Shown in pieces: positions 33,260-44,329 of a DNA stretch of 64,000 nt. A model generated the notes under the pieces. That model saw only the letters and a list, made by a program, of their open reading frames with translations. It was not told where the DNA came from and did no database searches. The stretch is from Haliclona indistincta (Eukaryota > Porifera > Demospongiae > Haplosclerida > Chalinidae). A program made the position numbers and the translations under genes. The stretch covers positions 6,398,167-6,462,166 of the forward strand of contig OZ024785.1 in the NCBI GenBank assembly GCA_964017065.1, read 5' to 3'. Every line of letters starts with the position of its first letter. Positions within the stretch are counted from its first letter, which is position 1.

Positions 33260-33938
33260 AAAAAAGTTTTAATAAAAACTAACTAAAACGTGTAGGGATG
33301 ACGCTTGCAAAAGTAAAGGAACAAGATGGGATGATGCTTGCAAAGTAAAGTAACAAGATGGGATGATGCTTGCAAAAGTAGAGAAACAAGATGGGATGAT
33401 GCTTGCAAAAGTGAAGGAACAAGATGGGATGATGCTTGCAAATGTAAAAGTCCCAAGTATCCCTACATCAGCGGCTTAAAGGAGGACGCAGTCCGATGAA
33501 GTAATTGACGGTTGTAAATAACTAGATGTATCTGTACATGTGTTTAGGAGGACGCAGTCCGATAAAGTAGTTGACAGTTGTAAATAACTAAAGGTATTAT
33601 GTTTGGAGGACGCAGCCCGATGAAGTAATTGACAGTTGTAAATAACTAGAGGTATCTGTGTTTAGGAGGACGCAGTCCGATTAAGCAATTGACGGTTGTA
33701 AAAGGTATAGGAAGAGGATTCTGCATTTGTCAGTTTCATGTCGTCACAGCAAGCCGCTGATGTAGGGATACTTGGGACTTTTACATTTGCAAGCATCATC
33801 CCATCTTGTTCCTTCACTTTTGCAAGCATCATCCCATCTTGTTCCTTTACTTTTGCAAGCATCATCCCATCTTGTTCCTTTACTTTTGCAGCGTCATCCC
33901 TACACTTTTTAGTTTTTTTTATTAAAACTGTTTTTAAA
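33260..33938. mobile_element. Foldback element built of tandem repeats, next to an MT start codon
   Basis: Each end has AGTTTTAATAAAAACT-like sequence and GTGTAGGGATGACGC. The left side holds about five ~36-bp repeats (GATGGGATGATGCTTGCAAA), the right side the same repeats inverted (33775-33895), and the middle four ~60-bp repeats containing AGGACGCAGTCCGAT (33483-33690). It ends 5 bp before the ATG of the MT at 33944. Confidence 0.75.
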
Positions 33939-33943
33939 TTAAT

Positions 33944-34406
33944 ATGGCCGAGTCTATTGCTACTGCTGCTATTAACACAGTCACTTGCAAGTGTGGTAAG
34001 ATGAGGACCATGCACCTGTGTCACACAGCAATGCAACTATCTTCTTCACAGACAATTGTTCCTGTGGTTCAGACTGCAAGTGTGCTGAGGGATGCTGTAC
34101 CTGTGTGTGCAGGGGATGTGATGGGAGCCAGTGTAGCTGTGGTGATGACTGTAGATGTGGCAAATTAAGGTTGCTGTGAAACAGCTGTCAGCAAGAAAAC
34201 CAGTAAGTGATACCAGGGCTCAAACTGAATGGTTGTTTCAATCAAATTATTCTTCTCCAGCAAACTGTCAGTGTGGTCCAAGCTGCAAGTGTTTTAGCTG
34301 TGATGACAACTCCTGCTGTCAGTGCACCTGTGATGGAGCCAGTTGCTCATGTGACAAGGACAAGTGCAGATGTAACAAAGATTGCAGCTGCACAAGAATC
34401 GCCTGA
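33944..34406 (+). pseudogene. Metallothionein-like gene, frameshifted in exon 2
   Basis: Exon 1 from ATG 33944 (MAESIATAAINTVTCKC) ends at a GTAAGA donor; exon 2 runs from about 34052 to 34200; exon 3 from about 34261 to 34406, ending TRIA. A four-base insertion (TTAA near 34163) shifts exon 2 into KLRLL and TGA, so the third exon would be lost. Exon 2 also lacks the VGQQC segment of the 16290 gene. The foldback at 33260-33938 has replaced its normal upstream region, so no TATA box of the usual kind remains. Confidence 0.7.
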
Positions 34407-34439
34407 ATTACCTTTATGATTGATATAGCTATAGAGGAA

Positions 34440-35080
34440 GGTCATTGTTATGTATGATGGACATATCTAATAATAATTGTGTCTACCTAAGTCTTCAAAC
34501 CCTACGACATCAAAATAATGATTAGTAGCTAAAACTATAACTATTTCGACAGTAATAAGCTCCAGAACTATGAACGTGGTGCACTGACTTTGATAAACAA
34601 GCTCATGTTGACTCTACACATACCTCTTCAACAAATCAATACACTGTGTTTGTTCGGTTTTAAGATAGACAATCAACAGTACAATACCAACTGTGAGCAA
34701 TATTAAGCTCGGTACATAACTAAAATTTCGTTAAGCATGGAAATTAATTCAAATACACCTGTACGTAACAATGCGGGCAAATTCAAATCTTATTATCAAC
34801 TCCTATTATTATTCTCCTATTCTCTTATTACTATAAAGCTCTTGTGCAATAACTTTTCACTGTCAGTTTGTTAAATAAACTGCAGTGTAGTCAAACCAAA
34901 CTTAATTATTTTAGTGCACATAAAAATGCATTACATACAGGCGAAAATGTAACAGCATGTAATTAAAAATGTTATGCATTGAGCCTTGACCACTAATAAT
35001 ACAGGACCACTAATTTCTGTAATAAAAAATACAGTTAGTATACATGTAAAATTAATAGAAAAATGGAGAAAATTTTGTTG
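34440..35080. repeat. Duplicated spacer between MT and receptor tail
   Basis: Same spacer as 190-560, 52490-53100 and 61740-62170. No exon seen. Confidence 0.6.
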
Positions 35081-35085
35081 GTATA

Positions 35086-38000
35086 CTAGATATTTTCATA
35101 AAACTGATCCGTTTCCTCTGTAGTTGTTCCATAAGCTACATTATCATTCACTGCAATGGACTGTCTATGAGGAGCTGACTGTGTCTGCAGTACTGAAGAA
35201 TAGGCAACATTGTCCTTCAGTTCAATAGGCTGAAGAAAACCTCCCAGTACTCTACAAGACTCATTCTGAACTGTCTGGAGTTTATCAGGTTCACCTAAAA
35301 AAACAAAATCAATGCTGTTTCGACTAGTCATGTTAGTATTATTATAACAGTGCACTAACACGTTAAGTTGTTTTCATACAACAATTGTAACTCTTCGATG
35401 TAATGCGTACTATTGTAACATGCACTCAAAGTGCATTACATTATACGTACTGAGTGCATGTTGTAGCACGTATAGCATAAAAGCTTATATGCACTCAAAG
35501 TAAGGACTCATTAAACCTCACTCTTCTTACGCCGTTTCTTTTTGCAAATCAACACTGCTGCTGGTAGCACTACTAATATCAGAATGACTGCTATCAGTCC
35601 AACAACAGCACCAACAGAGACACCAACAAAGACACCAGTTGAGATATAACCTGCATGAAGAAAATTTAGACAAAGTTCAGGGACAGCAGATGTTGCTATG
35701 ATCATTACCTTCAAATCCTGTGAAAGAAAATAAATCTGATACTGAAGCACTTCTACCAAATGGATTACTAGCACTGACTGTAAACCGATGTCGTCCTGAT
35801 TGAGTAAAGGGAACAGCAATCGTATAGTTCATTGGACCTGATGAGACACCAGTCTGTGTGTCTGATAATACTAGTACAACACTGTTTTGTTCATTCATCA
35901 CAGATACGTTAAAACACAGTGAAGTATGTCCAGCAAACACTCTCACTGTCACTGTGAATAGTTGTATACCCACAGTAACATCAGTGATCATTGGTACTGA
36001 TGGAACACCTGAGAACACACACACACAGAATGTGAAGTGATCATACAGTCTCACTGACTCACCTGATGTAGCCAATATGTAGTTGGTGGTTTGTCGTTCA
36101 CTATTACCAAGCTCATTGGTAGCAGTGATAGTACAGGAGTAGTTCATTCCAGCAGTCACATTCTCTGGTCCAGTTGGTATCACAGCCATACCATCACCAC
36201 ACATGTTAGCACTACAGCTCATGTCACTGGCTAGTCCACTACCACTACCCTCCTCCTCACTGCGACATGACACAGCCACACTAGTGAGAAGTGCTCCACC
36301 TGTGTGCCTGAAGTTCCAAGTTACCACGAGCTTTCCATTTGTGCTCACAAGATTGGTCGCCAAAAATTCAGGAGCTAGAGAATATTCAAGAATTGATATC
36401 TAAATCAAACCGATCAAAAGTGAGTTTCTCACCTCCTGCCATTGTCATGAAGGCTACTGTATTACTGGGTTGAATACGAGCGACACCTTGCTCTATACAG
36501 GACATGTCAAGCTGTGGAGATACAGCTCTGACACTGGCAGTGTAGCTGGTGTTGGGTTTCAGTCCAGTCACAGCGAAGGTGTTGGTGTAGGATGGATCAG
36601 TACTGATGGCATTGAATGATCTAGTAACATTAATGAATGGTGGACTCATTGATACAAGCTCCACTAGAAATGCATTGAATGCTGGTACTCCACTAGTGAG
36701 TGGGTTCTGCCAGTAAAGAATAATAGAGGTAGAACTATCATCAGTCAAATTGAGAGCAAGGTTTCTAGGAGTAGCGGGTAAATCTGAAAATATTATGAGA
36801 TACTAGTTAGAACTCATAGTTAGTGTTGCCATAATTAATTTTAATGAAGTTTCATCTACAAAAATTGACTGGTATAATGTAATTATGCCTCGGTGGGCTG
36901 AGCCACGAGGCATACAGTAATGCGCGTATCAATGAAATGCCCCACTCCCCCCCACCCGGGGTAGGGTGGGATTTGTCAAAATTCGTGTGTCAAAAGCCCC
37001 ACCCCTGGGGCAGTGTAACTACGCAGCCGGTTCACAGTTTGCCTACACGATGACACACTACGCAAGTTTGTTGCTGGCAACAGTTGTGCAAAACAAATTT
37101 GCCTAGTGAATCATCATTTATGGCAAACTGTAGACCGGCTTCGAATTTACTCTGCCCCAGGGGTGGGGCTTTTGACACACGAATTTTGACAAATCCCCCA
37201 CCCTACCCGGGAGGGGGGGAGTGGGGCATTTCATTGATACGCGCATAATCGTGCGTACGCGTGTCTGTGTGTCTGTCTGTCCGCTCTAGCTCTGAAAGAC
37301 GGCGAAGAATCCGCTGGTGGTAAGTGCAATATAGACAGAACACGTTAATAGCTCGAACTTGATGGTCTTAGATTTTTTAATTTAAAGCTTTGTTCGTGAG
37401 TTATGGCGTGATTTGCTTACTTTGTTTACCGTTGCTGGCGATCTGGACTTCTCCGAAGTCGAATGTGTCCATCGTTAACTGGCTAGCAGATTGTAGGTTT
37501 GATCTGGACTACGGGATAGCGTGGCGGGTCCGAACAAAAATCAGCAAAACCGAAAAAAGCTAGCTGCTACAAGCATGGCTAGCCTCGTCCCCAGGCTCTC
37601 TGTTCCGTCAGAGAGCCTGGTCTCTAATCTCACGTGAGCGCACCCAAAAAAGTGCAAATATTAATGAGCGTGGGTGTAATAAACCGCACGCCCACGATGC
37701 TTGATGTCGGTCTCGTGCTAGGGCATAGTTACAGCGTAGCGTAGCGGCGTCTCTTTGTGCTGGACATCGGAAAAGCTTCCTTGATGAAGCCTTTGACGAC
37801 TAGGTCATTGTACGTACGGTGAGGAAAGTGTAGCTCGATATCGTCCAGCGTCTGGTACTTTACCCGTTTCGACGGAGTAGGAACATCCCCAGTAGCTGCT
37901 TCCTCATAGTGGCTCTTTAGCCATTTAGATTCATCTGACGGCTCCGCGGCCATCCCGAACGTGATGCTACAGACCTTGATCGCCTCTGACAGCAAGACTG

Positions 38001-41000
38001 TGACGAACGCTACGCATGTGCGTGGGCAGGTTGGGTCGAGAGCGTTGATCGTGCCCACGCACACTAATCACCTGTCTACCACCTGTCTACCCCACGTGAG
38101 ATTAGAGACCAGGCTCCCTGACGGAACAAAATTCCGAGAGGGGTGGAGCCTGGGGACGAGGCTAAAGCATGGCTGCTTTGTGCACGCCCATCTAACTATT
38201 ACACTGTGGTAGCATACTATTGGCTTCTGTTATTTTTGCCAGCTTGTATGACCATTGTACTTTACAAGAAATTAAAAAGATTTCTATCGAAATCAAAAGG
38301 ATGTAGTGATGAAGAAATCTACCACTGGTTCACAATGTAAACCAACAAGGAACAAGCATAGAATGGTAACACGATTGACTTGCTAACAGACCATAGATCC
38401 CTACATCAGTGGCTGCTGTGGCCAGACTATAGCTATAGTTAAGCTATTTACTGTTGACTGACACTTTGAATAGAATTCAGCTTGTGACAAAATATTGATC
38501 TTATGTACAGCCACTGATGTAGGGATCTATGGTCTGTTAGCAAGTCAATCGTGTTACCATTCTATGCTTGTTCCTTGTTGGTTTACATTGTGAACCAGTG
38601 GTAGATTTCTTCATCACTACATCCTTTTGATTTCGATAGAAATCTTTTTAATTTCTTGTTCGTGTCCTTTTTTCTTTTTAGTGAAGTGCAGTTCAATATC
38701 ATGCATGTACGGAGAAGTCTTTGTTTCCACCATTAGTTCAGTATTCCTGTTGTTGATGGCTTTTCTTAAACTTGTAGCTAAAATTGTTAAGCTGTACGTA
38801 TCAGGTCTGCCTATTCGCCTACGCATGCATGCAGTGCATACGAGCCCCGCCCACACTTGTTTGTAGACCTATACGGCGGTTATAATTATCTGGCAAGTGC
38901 AGAACGGCGATCCTACACGAGCTTACCGTCCTTCGAAGACTCCAGACAAATGCCGGGTGTGTGTTCTCCGTGATAGTGATCCATACGGCGCAGCGATACT
39001 TTGGCTCCTTGGTCACGTGCGCTCCCATTGCTTGGTCACGTGCGTATTGCGCAATCACAATAATGACGTCTAACACTAAGCCGACAATGAATCACGATTC
39101 ACGATCGAGAAATCGCGGAACATAGATCGCCGTTACGCTAAAAACAAAGCTCAAAAGGCACATGCCAGGAGAATTTCACGACTGTTCGTGGATGTTAAGG
39201 TCTCGGTACTGCTCGCGTAAAGGCGCTAGGCGAGTGGAAGAAAGAAAGAAGAAAGAAGAAAACGAAACTCGATTTTCACCGTTTCCAGGTTCGTCACTTT
39301 AGTAACAATTTCGAGCAATCTCCTTGCTACCGTTAGATGGGGCAACGCCAGAGAGCAGATCTAAGTGTCTAAAGACGTATAAAATTCAACACCAGGCGAA
39401 ATATCAGCGTTTGAACGCTAATACATTGTATGTAGCCGCCATCTTGTTTTTCCGTTCAACCCTACATAGGGAGTCACTACCGTGCCTCCCTAATAAATCT
39501 GTTACAATCATCATCTGCTGATGGACTAGTTGTGTGTTGTATTGCAGCTATTGGCGAACTCGGAGCTCTGACCCAACGGGGTGAAACTTAATGTACGTCA
39601 TAATTGATTTTGAACGAGGTGAGAGTTCGCTCCGAAGTCATCTATACAGTAACTTACTAATAACACTCAGTGTGAAGACGTATGAATCAGATCCCAAGAA
39701 ATTGCTTGCTGTCACACTGTAAATACCAGCATCTCCAAGACTGACATTTGATATATTAAGTGAGGTTGCTGATACATCTCCTTGGTAGGCTACACCATCT
39801 TTAGTCCAACTGAAGCTTTCTACAGCAGGTTGTGCTTCTATGTTTAAGAGCAGAGAAAGATTTTCACCCTCTCCAACACAAGAACTGTTAAGCCCATCAG
39901 TAAATTTAGGAGAAACTAAATAAATAAAATTTCAAATTTATATTTAAGTTTAAGGTGGCGGGATACCGTTTTAATGAGATTCATGACTTTAAAAATGGCT
40001 ATTTCTTTTTTAGCCAAGTCTATCTGTGCAGACGGATTTGCAGTGTGCGCTTTGTTTGTCTATAGATAGGCATCGATAATAGCAAGTTTCAGCCACGTAG
40101 TGTTCGCCATCACGGAACGACGAGCTCGCCATGTGAAGACTAAACACGATCGAGTTTTTACAATTTTTCTTTAGTTGTGTGAAAAGTACGAACCTAAAAC
40201 TGCTCCTGCAAGCTCATCTTCCATTCGTGGAGGAGCCTGCGTATCGAATTCGCCGAGCAATGCTCGTACGCGATACTACAGCTGCGTACTCTGTACATAC
40301 TCTGTACACTGATGTACTGTCTGGCAGTACTGACGTAGCTGCAGTATCACGTACGAGCATTGCTCGGCGAAATCGATACGCAGGCTCCTCCACGAATGGA
40401 AGATGCGCTTGCAGGAGCAGTTTTAGCTTCGTACTTTTCACACAACTAAAGAAAAATTGTAAAAACTCGATCAAGTCGTGTTTAGTCTTCACATGGCGAG
40501 TTCGTCGTTCCGTGATGGCGAACACTACGTGGCTGAAACTTGCTAATATCGATGCCTATCTATAGACAAACAAAGCGCACACTGCAAATCCGTCTGCACA
40601 GATAGACTTGGCTAAAAAAGAAATAGCCATTTGTAAAGTCATGAATCTCATTAAAACGGTAACAAATTTGTGTTATATGGTTATAAGCACTGAGAACTCG
40701 GTTTAAGCAACAATCAATGCATTAACTCACATTGCACATTAATGGTGACTACAGTGGTCCTGGTGACAATGTAGCGTGGAGCACTTCCAGATCCAATAGA
40801 ATGCTCAAGTGTGCAATTGTATACACCAGACTGACTCCGCATTATGTTAGTGTATGAATATATTACACCATCAGTTGAAGTAGCTAGTGTAGTGGAACCA
40901 AAGGTCCATCTGGCATCCGTACTAGAAACAGTACCAGGACTGGGCTTGCAGGAGAGAGAACCATTGGTTCCTTCTACTACATTGATTGTGCTGTTGGGAT

Positions 41001-41505
41001 TAAGTACTGGGTCATCAAATACTGAAACAGAACAACGTAATTATCAGACAGTGATATATGTAGGTATAGGCTTACCTAACTCAGAAAAGCGAATGTCCTC
41101 TTGTTTCGCGCCTGTAGTACAGCCAATAATAGTATCCACAGTATTACTCAATACATCTCGAGGAACAGGTATCATCAGTGTATACTGTGTCTCACTCCCA
41201 CTAGGTGGTAGTATTGTTACACCAGAGGTTGAGTTAGTGAGTAGTGCTGGACTGACGCCTGAGCCAGTTACCAAGATGGTAAAAGTGTTCTCTTCACATC
41301 TGATGCAGGTAAAAGTATCATAGACAATAGCATGGCTCTGATCAAAACCACCCCCAGGAAAAAAAAATTTCTGCTGACACTGGCAGTCACCTGTAGCGAA
41401 GAAAAGTAGCCTAGCACTGCTGCACAAGAGATAGGACATACCTTGAGCTATGACTAGCACGAGAATGACCAGTCGCAGCGAGGACAAGTGTAGTCCAAGC
41501 GCCAT
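35086..41505 (-). CDS. Receptor F: three Ig-type and three FN3 domains, TM, tyrosine-motif tail
   Basis: Nine exons join to 739 residues: signal 41505-41442, first domain 41390-41076, Ig2 41021-40731, Ig3 39915-39658, FN3-1 36783-36433, FN3-2 36374-36063, FN3-3 36008-35709, TM 35650-35531, tail 35294-35086. The ectodomain is nearly that of E. The span is about 637-666, followed by CKKKRR. The tail exon adds VAYSSV (Y702, an ITIM match), VAYGTT (Y725) and a terminal YENI (Y736, a YxN Grb2-type SH2 site). If the donor after 35531 (GTAAGA) is not used, the frame stops at 35511 with a KKSEV end, giving a tail-less form. Introns hold several transposons (36886-39493 and 39964-40661). Inhibitory or adaptor signalling is inferred from the motifs. 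The upstream region has a TGACGTCA core at 41748-41755. Confidence 0.8.
36920..37245. mobile_element. Foldback MITE, TAA duplication
   Basis: Ends TGCGCGTATCAATGAAATGC and its mirror, ~110-bp arms rich in CCCCAC/GTGGGG, flanked by TAA on both sides (36917-36919, 37246-37248). A 3-bp TAA target fits PIF/Harbinger-type MITEs. Confidence 0.75.
37580..38164. mobile_element. 9-bp-TSD transposon carrying an internal reading frame
   Basis: Inverted ends TAGCCTCGTCCCCAGGCTC; identical 9-mers AAGCATGGC at 37571-37579 and 38165-38173. The ends continue into a second shared block (AGAGACCAGGCTC / GAGCCTGGTCTCT). Between the ends lies a 111-codon frame (37729-38064, minus). A 9-bp duplication suggests a Mutator-like mover. 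Confidence 0.8.
37729..38064 (-). CDS. ORF inside transposon, weakly RFX-like
   Basis: 111 codons. The middle part, from about residue 46, reads WLKSHYEEAATGDVP, then ELHFPHRTYNDL and FIKEAFPMSSTKRRR. The order Trp-Leu-x2-His-Tyr-Glu-x-Ala-x-Gly, then Phe-Ile-x3-Phe-Pro and a basic TKRRR, recalls the winged-helix DNA-binding domain of RFX factors, though much is different. There is no intron sign. It may be a captured host exon or a transposon-encoded DNA-binding protein. Start codon choice is uncertain: a second Met lies directly before the AAEPSDES segment. Confidence 0.4.
   Translation of the reverse strand: MCVGTINALDPTCPRTCVAFVTVLLSEAIKVCSITFGMAAEPSDESKWLKSHYEEAATGDVPTPSKRVKYQTLDDIELHFPHRTYNDLVVKGFIKEAFPMSSTKRRRYATL
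38263..38659. mobile_element. Palindromic MITE family M1, copy 3
   Basis: Ends ACAAGAAATTAAAAAGATTT and mirror, with the shared GACCATAGATCCCTACATCA arms. Directly joined to Hp copy 4. Confidence 0.85.
38660..39493 (+). mobile_element. Element Hp, copy 4
   Basis: Uninterrupted copy, about 830 bp, from the junction with M1 to the CTAA hairpin end. It contains the short GAAAGAAAG tract (39238-39260) that expanded in copy 2, and two CTTGGTCACGTGCG repeats. No long frame, so non-autonomous. Confidence 0.75.
39548..39648. mobile_element. Right half of the TA-site MITE seen at 18813
   Basis: It matches 19063-19156, including the GAGGTGAGAGTTC and GTCATCTATAC end next to the Ig3 exon donor. Its left half is missing, cut off by sequence that follows Hp copy 4. 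Confidence 0.75.
39964..40661. mobile_element. Foldback element with ~330-bp arms in receptor F intron
   Basis: TACCGTTTTAATGAGATTCA at the left is mirrored at the right; arms pair to a centre near 40310. Both arms contain matching frames on opposite strands. The introns of E (19440-19500) and G (47750-47830) lack it. Confidence 0.8.
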
Positions 41506-41870
41506 GTGAATAAACAAAGTATGTCACAGGACAGGCAGCAGAGATACGCAGAGATTCTGTTAGCAGCAAAGACTCTGATACGCCGCCGGCTAACAGAATC
41601 CAAGGCTGAACGCACAAACTTGTTAGTAAAGATCCACACTATACACCAGGTGCACATAGGCAACGATGCTAATACAGAATCACATCGAAGTTCTTATTCA
41701 AAATCTAAGGACGGGCTCATTAATCACGAAATGCCTCGGACCGAAAATGACGTCACTGCTCAGCTCTCTGCTCATGTATTGCGCCAAAATTTAAGAACAG
41801 CACACATCTACTAGCTGTGCTTTCAGGTTAGTTCGACAATCTAAAGTCCAGAGCCACAGGGACCGAGAGT
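41506..41870. promoter_or_regulatory. Receptor F upstream region with CRE core
   Basis: It holds the block shared with 1270-1460 and 57262-57410, including a GGACGGGCTC box (41709-41718) and TGACGTCA (41748-41755). No MT gene follows on the plus strand here; a LINE remnant begins instead. Confidence 0.5.
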
Positions 41871-41879
41871 GTAATGTTA

Positions 41880-43025
41880 TTTATTTTTTTATGAGAAATC
41901 ACGCTCAATAGCCAGTGGCTAATAGAAAGCAAAAGTAAAAATAAACACGAATAAATTATTAACATATTCACTAATGTCACTAATGAAATTATTTAGTGGG
42001 GTGTAGTAGGTTTGAACATATGACTAGAGACTTTAGAAGAGAAAGTGGACAGTGAGGATGAAGACTTAATAGAAGAGTCAAGAGAGTTCTACAGAAGAAT
42101 TGTAGAGGGAAAAGGATTTAGAGAAGGAACTGGGACGGGAAAAAAATAGGAGGGAAGTTGTTAGGGTCATAGTAACAAATGGGATAGGGAGGACAGGGGT
42201 ATTTTGAGGAGCAAGGAAAGTGAGAAGGGCTGTGGGATATTTTGAAGAGAGTTTTTAAACTGTAAATTTTACGACGAGAGGAGAGACTTGATGAAGGGAT
42301 TGAGTCAGAATTAAATTTGATGCAAGTTTTAGAGCAAAAAATTGGACAGAATCGAGTTTAGAAGAGAGTGTAGGAGAGGAAGGAGACCAGACAGGAGAGA
42401 AGTACTCAAGAATTGGACAGACTAACGAGAAGAAAATAATAAAAATGTCTGAAAATTAAACCTAGTACTTTACGGGACTTTTTACAAATGTGAGAAATGT
42501 GCATGGAGAAGGAAAGAGATGGAGAGACAAAAACACCAAGATACTTAAAGAAATAAACACGATCAATAAGGGAGTCAGAGATAAGCAGAGGAGAGAAAGA
42601 ATTAACAAAAGAGGACTTGGAGCGTTGGAAAAACATAATTATATTTACACTTAGCTAGAGGAGTTAAAGAAAAAAAAATTAGAAGAGAGCCAGGAAAAAA
42701 ACACGAGAGGACAGATTGGAGGTTATAAAAATCATAAGAGGAGTTAATAGGTTTGAAGATAAAGATGTCGTCAGCATAGAGGATGAGGTAGCAATTGAGT
42801 GAGAGGGAAAGTTGAGTGATACCATTGTCATATAAAATAAAGAGAAGAGGACAAAGAATTCAGCCTTGCGGAATGCGAGAGAAAACAGACTGAGAAGAAG
42901 AGGAGGAGCCATTGAGATGGACAGATTGACACCTGTTAAGAAGGTAGGAATGCAGCCAGTTTAACATGAGAGGAGGAAAGTTGTGAGAAGAGAGGAGGTC
43001 AAGTAAAGGTTGGTTTGTTAGAAAA
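41880..43025 (-). mobile_element. Degenerate LINE reverse-transcriptase remnant
   Basis: On the minus strand, broken frames spell conserved RT blocks in order: RIPQGCILCPLLFILYDNG (about 42880-42825), LILYADDIFIF (about 42785-42755), then KCKYNYVF and YFFKYLGVFVSPSLSFSMHI (about 42550-42490) and HICKKSRKVLGLI. Several stops and frameshifts lie between. Same broad clade as the copy at 20690. Confidence 0.8.
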
Positions 43026-43224
43026 GTATCCATTCACTAGTTATGCAGTGAAATGTCCGCCAGCGAGTTTAGACCAGTTTGTCTGTAAGTCGGGCTATGT
43101 TGATCAGTAGCCGAGTATACAGGTTCGGGCACTCGAGGAGGTCCTGGAGTACTAATAGATACTATTTTCGCTAACTGCCATCAAGCCGATTGAGAGAATT
43201 ACGAGCTACAGTTTATACGAGACT

Positions 43225-43720
43225 CACACTGCACATTAATGGTGACTACTGCATGTCTAGTGACAATGTAGCTTGGAGCACTTACATCCAATAGACTGCT
43301 CAAGTGTGCAATTGTATACACCAGACTGACTCCGCATTATGTTAGTACATCACATTGTCAGATGGATGGAGTAGCTAGTGTAGTGGAACCAAAGGTCCAT
43401 CTGGCATCAATACCATTAGCATCTGTGCTGGGGTCGCTCAAAGTCGTATCAGTGCTGGGGTCCATTAGTGTTTTGTACTACTTTGATTGTGCTGCTGGGG
43501 GTTAGTACTGGGTTATCAAACACTAAAATAGACAACATCAGACAGTGAGTGATACACAAAATCATGGTAGGCAGGTACACTTACCTAACTCACTAAAACG
43601 AATGCCCTCTTGATTCGTACCCCAATAATAGTATCCACAGTATTACTCAATACATCTCGAGGAACAGGTATCATCAGCGTCTCACTCCCACTAGGTGGTA
43701 GTATTGTTACACCAGATCAC
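43225..43720 (-). pseudogene. Receptor relic: Ig2 exon and part of the first-domain exon
   Basis: Minus-strand matches to the Ig2 exon (about 43520-43225) and first-domain exon (about 43720-43588) carry several deletions, such as loss of part of the TyrSerTyrThrAsn segment and of the CysThrThrGly segment. No signal, TM or tail exon is near. The first-domain exon is cut at 43720. Confidence 0.7.
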
Positions 43721-43827
43721 AGCTCCAGATGAGGTAGTTTACAGCTTGTAGATTGGCTTGTATATGCTAGAGTACAAACTAGTATACAAGAGTTGTACAT
43801 GTATACGAGGCATTTCCTTGTGTAAAC

Positions 43828-44035
43828 TACCGTACAGCTAGAAATTTTGGTGGACAAAATTTTGGCGAATGTCCCAGATTTTGCGTTTGGCGACTAATAT
43901 TTTGGCGCCCAGCGCCTGGCTCACGTATTGCTGTAATAGAAAAACAGATTTTGGCGACTAATATTTTGGCGGATGCTTGACGATTCGCCAAATTCGCCAA
44001 AATTTTAGTCCACCAAAATATCTAGCTGTACGGTA
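43828..44035. mobile_element. Foldback MITE, TACCGTACAGCTA ends
   Basis: Inverted ends TACCGTACAGCTAGA / TCTAGCTGTACGGTA (one or two mismatches) and inner TTTTGGCGACTAATATTTTG repeats. About 208 bp. Confidence 0.75.
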
Positions 44036-44329
44036 GTTGTAAATGAACTAAATCTACAAGCCTGGTTTGCAAGGATTGTACATGTAAATGAGGAGTTTCC
44101 TATTTGTACACTCTTTGTATACCATTGGAAACCATCTGTAAACTATGCTGTGTACACGTAGTGATTTTAAAAATTCGATTGTTTGAAATACTGAATAAAA
44201 TAATAATTTTGAAAAAATCAATGTTTTAGAGTAAGCTAATGTACTCTTGAAAGGTGTCACTTGTCTTCATCTTTCTATTGCAGAAGGAAAAAGATAAACT
44301 TGGCTGATATAGATATGAGGATTTGGTCA

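Larger units (their letters stand above)
36886..38262. mobile_element. Asymmetric-end element (TGCCTCGG family), copy 1, with insertions
   Basis: It begins TGCCTCGGTGGGCTGAGCC after TTA in the FN3-1/Ig3 intron of F, where the E intron is uninterrupted (18698-18715). Body sequence shared with the copies at 54122 and 55783 (for example TTCGTGAGTTATGGCG, 37394) continues to about 38235. Two other elements are nested in it (36920-37245, 37580-38164). No clear right end; M1 and Hp copies follow. Confidence 0.65.

Noticed and set aside
33296..33900. CRISPR-like array (regular repeats with spacers)
   Set aside because: Repeats are inverted across the element and the intervening bases are themselves repeats; no cas genes and a eukaryotic setting.
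40179..40565. 128- and 103-codon frames in the 40-kb foldback
   Set aside because: Mirror images from the two arms; low complexity of shared words, no domain.
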